Assembly (NCBI RefSeq): GCF_029227915.1
Contig: NC_079876.1
Span: 1,242,001-1,306,000, forward strand
Source of the DNA: Hydractinia symbiolongicarpus
Lineage: Eukaryota > Cnidaria > Hydrozoa > Anthoathecata > Hydractiniidae
Reading direction: 5' to 3'
Length of the DNA stretch: 64,000 nucleotides
Part shown: positions 62,418 to 64,000 of the stretch, one piece after another
Layout of the letters: every line of letters starts with the position of its first letter
How positions within the stretch are numbered: position 1 is the first letter of the stretch
Notes under the pieces: model-generated
Told to the model about the DNA's origin: nothing
Databases searched by the model: none
The model's input: only the letters and a program-made list of their open reading frames with translations
Made by a program: the position numbers and the translations under genes

Positions 62418-64000
62418 ACGATTTTTTAAATTATTTTTTCACCACTAAAACGCATGAGACTTGTAGTTTTCAAAAATGTTTTCATTTTTGATGAGACGCT
62501 GAATAAAAGCAGTTTAATCGCCGGCAAACGAAAACCTGCGATTTCCCGTAAATCCCGGACTCGGCCCGTATAGTCAAAAGTATACAAAGACAGTACCCAG
62601 GGAGTAAACTCATTTCCAGAACGATTTTTTAAATTATTTTTTCACCATTAAAACGCATAAGACTTGTAGTTTTAAAAAATGTTTTCATTTTTGATGAGAC
62701 GCTGAATAAAAGAAGTTTAATCGCCGGCAAACGAAAACCCGCGATTTCCCGTAAATCCCGGGCTTGGCCCGTATAGTCAAAAGTATACAAAGAAAGTACC
62801 CAGGGAGTAAACTCATTTCCCGAACGATTTTTTAAATTACTTTTTCACCACTAAAACGCATGAGACTTGTAGTTTTTAAAAATGTTTTCATTTTTGATGA
62901 GACGCTGAATAAAAGAAGTTTAATCGCCGGCAAACGAAAACCCGCGATTTCCCGTAAATCCCGGGCTTGGCCCGTATAGTCAAAAGTATACAAAGAAAGT
63001 ACCCAGGGAGTAAACTCATTTCCCGAACGATTTTTTAAATTACTTTTTCACCACTAAAACGCATGAGACTTGTAGTTTTCAAAAATGTTTTCATTTTTGA
63101 TGAGACTCTGAAAAAAAGCAGTTTAATCGCCGGCAAACGAAAACCTGCGATTTCCCTAAATCCCGGACTCGGCCCGTATAGTCAAAAGTATACAAAGAAA
63201 GTACCCAGGGAGTAAACTCATTGCCAGAACGATTTTTTAAATTATTTTTTCACCACTAAAACGCATAAGACTTGTAGTTTTTAAAAATGTTTTCATTTTT
63301 GATGAGACGCTGAATAAAAGAAGTTTAATTGCCGGCAAACGAAAACCCGCGATTTCCCGTAAATCCCGGCTTGGCCCGTAGAGTCAAAAGTATACAAAGA
63401 AAGTACCCAGGAAGTAATCTCATTTCCCGAACGATTTTTTAAATTATTATTTCACCACTAAAACGCATAAGACTTGTAGTTTTCAAGAATGTTTTCATTT
63501 TTGATGAGACGCTGAATAAAAGCAGTTTAATCGCCGGCAAACGAAAACCCGCGATTTCCCGTAAATTCCGGGCTTGGCACGTATAGTCGAATGCATACAA
63601 AGAAAGTACCCTGTGAGTAAACTCATTTTCAGAACGATTTTTTAAATTATTTTTTCACCACTAAAACGCATAAGACTTGTAGTTTTTAAAAATGTTTTCA
63701 TTTTTGATGAGACGCTGAATAAAAGAAGTTTAATCGCCGGCAAACGAAAACCCGCGATTTCCCGTAAATCCCGGGCTTCGCCTGTATAGTCAAATGTATA
63801 CAAAGAAAGTACCCAGGGAGTAAACTCATTTCCCGAACGATTTTTTAAATTATTTTTTCACCACTAAAACGCATGACACTTGTAGTTTTCAAAAATGTTT
63901 TCATTTTTGATGAGACGCTGAATAAAAGCAGTTTAATCGCCGGCAAACGAAAACCTGCGATTTCCCGTAAATCCCGGACTCGGCCCGTATAGTCAAAAGT

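Larger units (their letters stand above)
1..64000 (+). repeat. Satellite DNA array, ~202-203 bp monomer, about 316 head-to-tail copies
   Basis: Every stretch I read is a copy of one unit that can be phased on 'acgatttttt'. In the first kilobases the unit starts at 1, 204, 407, 609, 811, 1012, 1214, 1416, 1618, 1821, 2023, 2226 and 2429, so spacing is 201-203 bp. All copies lie in the same direction. Length changes come from small indels: T6 to T5 in the first T-run, cccggg to cccgg, ggcccg to ggccg, and cccgtaaa to cctaaa. No unique sequence, transposon or gene interrupts the array, and both window ends lie inside it. Because 202 and 203 are not multiples of three, no reading frame can run through successive monomers. 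Known of the class: nucleosome-length satellites with HORs are typical of eukaryotic centromeric or pericentromeric heterochromatin. That location here is inference, and the family and host are not recognised. Confidence 0.98.
54618..64000 (+). repeat. Domain IV: A/B dimeric satellite with ~4.1-kb HOR
   Basis: A-type monomers (gcatgag, ttttcaaaa, gcagttt, cctgcg, cggactcgg) followed by B-type monomers (ccagaacg, gcataag, tttttaaaa, gaagttt, cccgcg) alternate through most of this part. Examples are 54693 (A) and 54896 (B). Marker monomers recur: 'gagactctgaaaaaaagcag' near 55,378, 57,405, 59,027 and 63,103, and 'gaatgcatac' near 55,451, 57,892, 59,513 and 63,590. More scattered single-base changes are present than in domain III. 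Confidence 0.85.
58950..64000 (+). repeat. Domain IV 20-monomer-scale repeat at 4,077-bp offset
   Basis: The sequence from 58950 to 59923 reappears from 63027 to the window end, shown by 'cattgcc' (59145 and 63222), 'gtagagtc' (59301 and 63378), 'taatctcatt' (59338 and 63415) and 'gcatgacact' (59794 and 63871). Upstream the offset is 3,874 bp (for example 'caaagacagt' at 58711 and 62585). The 203-bp difference is one extra monomer at 62824-63026. The unit includes the truncated monomers and the trimer duplication. Confidence 0.82.

Noticed and set aside
1-64000. CRISPR array
   Set aside because: Repeats are directly adjacent 202-203-bp units with no short conserved repeat separated by unique spacers, and no cas-like coding sequence is present.
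1-64000. Telomeric or rDNA spacer repeat
   Set aside because: No TTAGGG, TTAGG or TTTAGGG runs and no rRNA-like segment or promoter was seen on either strand.

Overview
The whole 64-kb window is one uninterrupted, head-to-tail satellite DNA array with no gene in it. The repeat unit is about 202-203 bp, so the window holds roughly 316 monomers, all in the same orientation. A tandem array of nucleosome-length units with multi-kilobase higher-order structure and no coding capacity points to a eukaryotic nuclear genome, most likely centromeric or pericentromeric heterochromatin. I do not recognise the satellite family and cannot name the host lineage from sequence alone.

The monomer (type copy 1-203, 38% G+C by hand count) has two unlike halves. 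The first ~100 bp is 26% G+C with T-runs and an A/T hairpin (TCAAAAATG, loop TTTT, CATTTTTGA). The second half is about 50% G+C, rich in CpG (12 CpG in monomer 1, observed/expected about 1.6) and carries a small GC hairpin (CGGGC, 3-nt loop, GCCCG). Two broad monomer types recur and alternate over much of the array: an A type (gcatgag, ttttcaaaaatg, often gcagttt) and a B type (gcataag, tttttaaaaatg, gaagttt), giving an underlying dimer of about 405 bp.

Above the monomer the array is a patchwork of higher-order repeats (HORs), recognised from shared private variants at constant offsets. Domain I (1 to about 25,100) begins with a 27-monomer HOR of 5,466 bp (1-5466). A second copy (5467-12750) is enlarged to 36 monomers by nested duplications, and a third starts at 12751 and breaks into a mosaic at 16799. 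That mosaic contains 21-mer (4,250 bp), 13-mer (2,631 bp), 5-mer and 4-mer duplications. Domain II (about 25,100-36,150) holds a near-uniform dimeric stretch and a 13-mer of about 2,632 bp. Domain III (about 36,150-54,617) holds a 29-mer of 5,881 bp and then a 25-mer of 5,069 bp whose two copies show no difference in the stretches I compared. Domain IV (about 54,618-64,000) is more strictly dimeric. It carries a 20-monomer-scale period (4,077 bp), a 609-bp trimer duplication and the only two strongly truncated monomers, each with the same 16-bp palindrome at its deletion junction.

There is no transposon insertion, RNA gene, promoter or interrupting unique sequence that I can support. The 64-aa open frames that recur on the minus strand are chance readings of single monomers. 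The biological interest lies in the recombination history written in the array: crossovers mappable to a few bases, exchange between non-adjacent HOR copies, CpG-transition variants, and conserved hairpin stems with variable loops.
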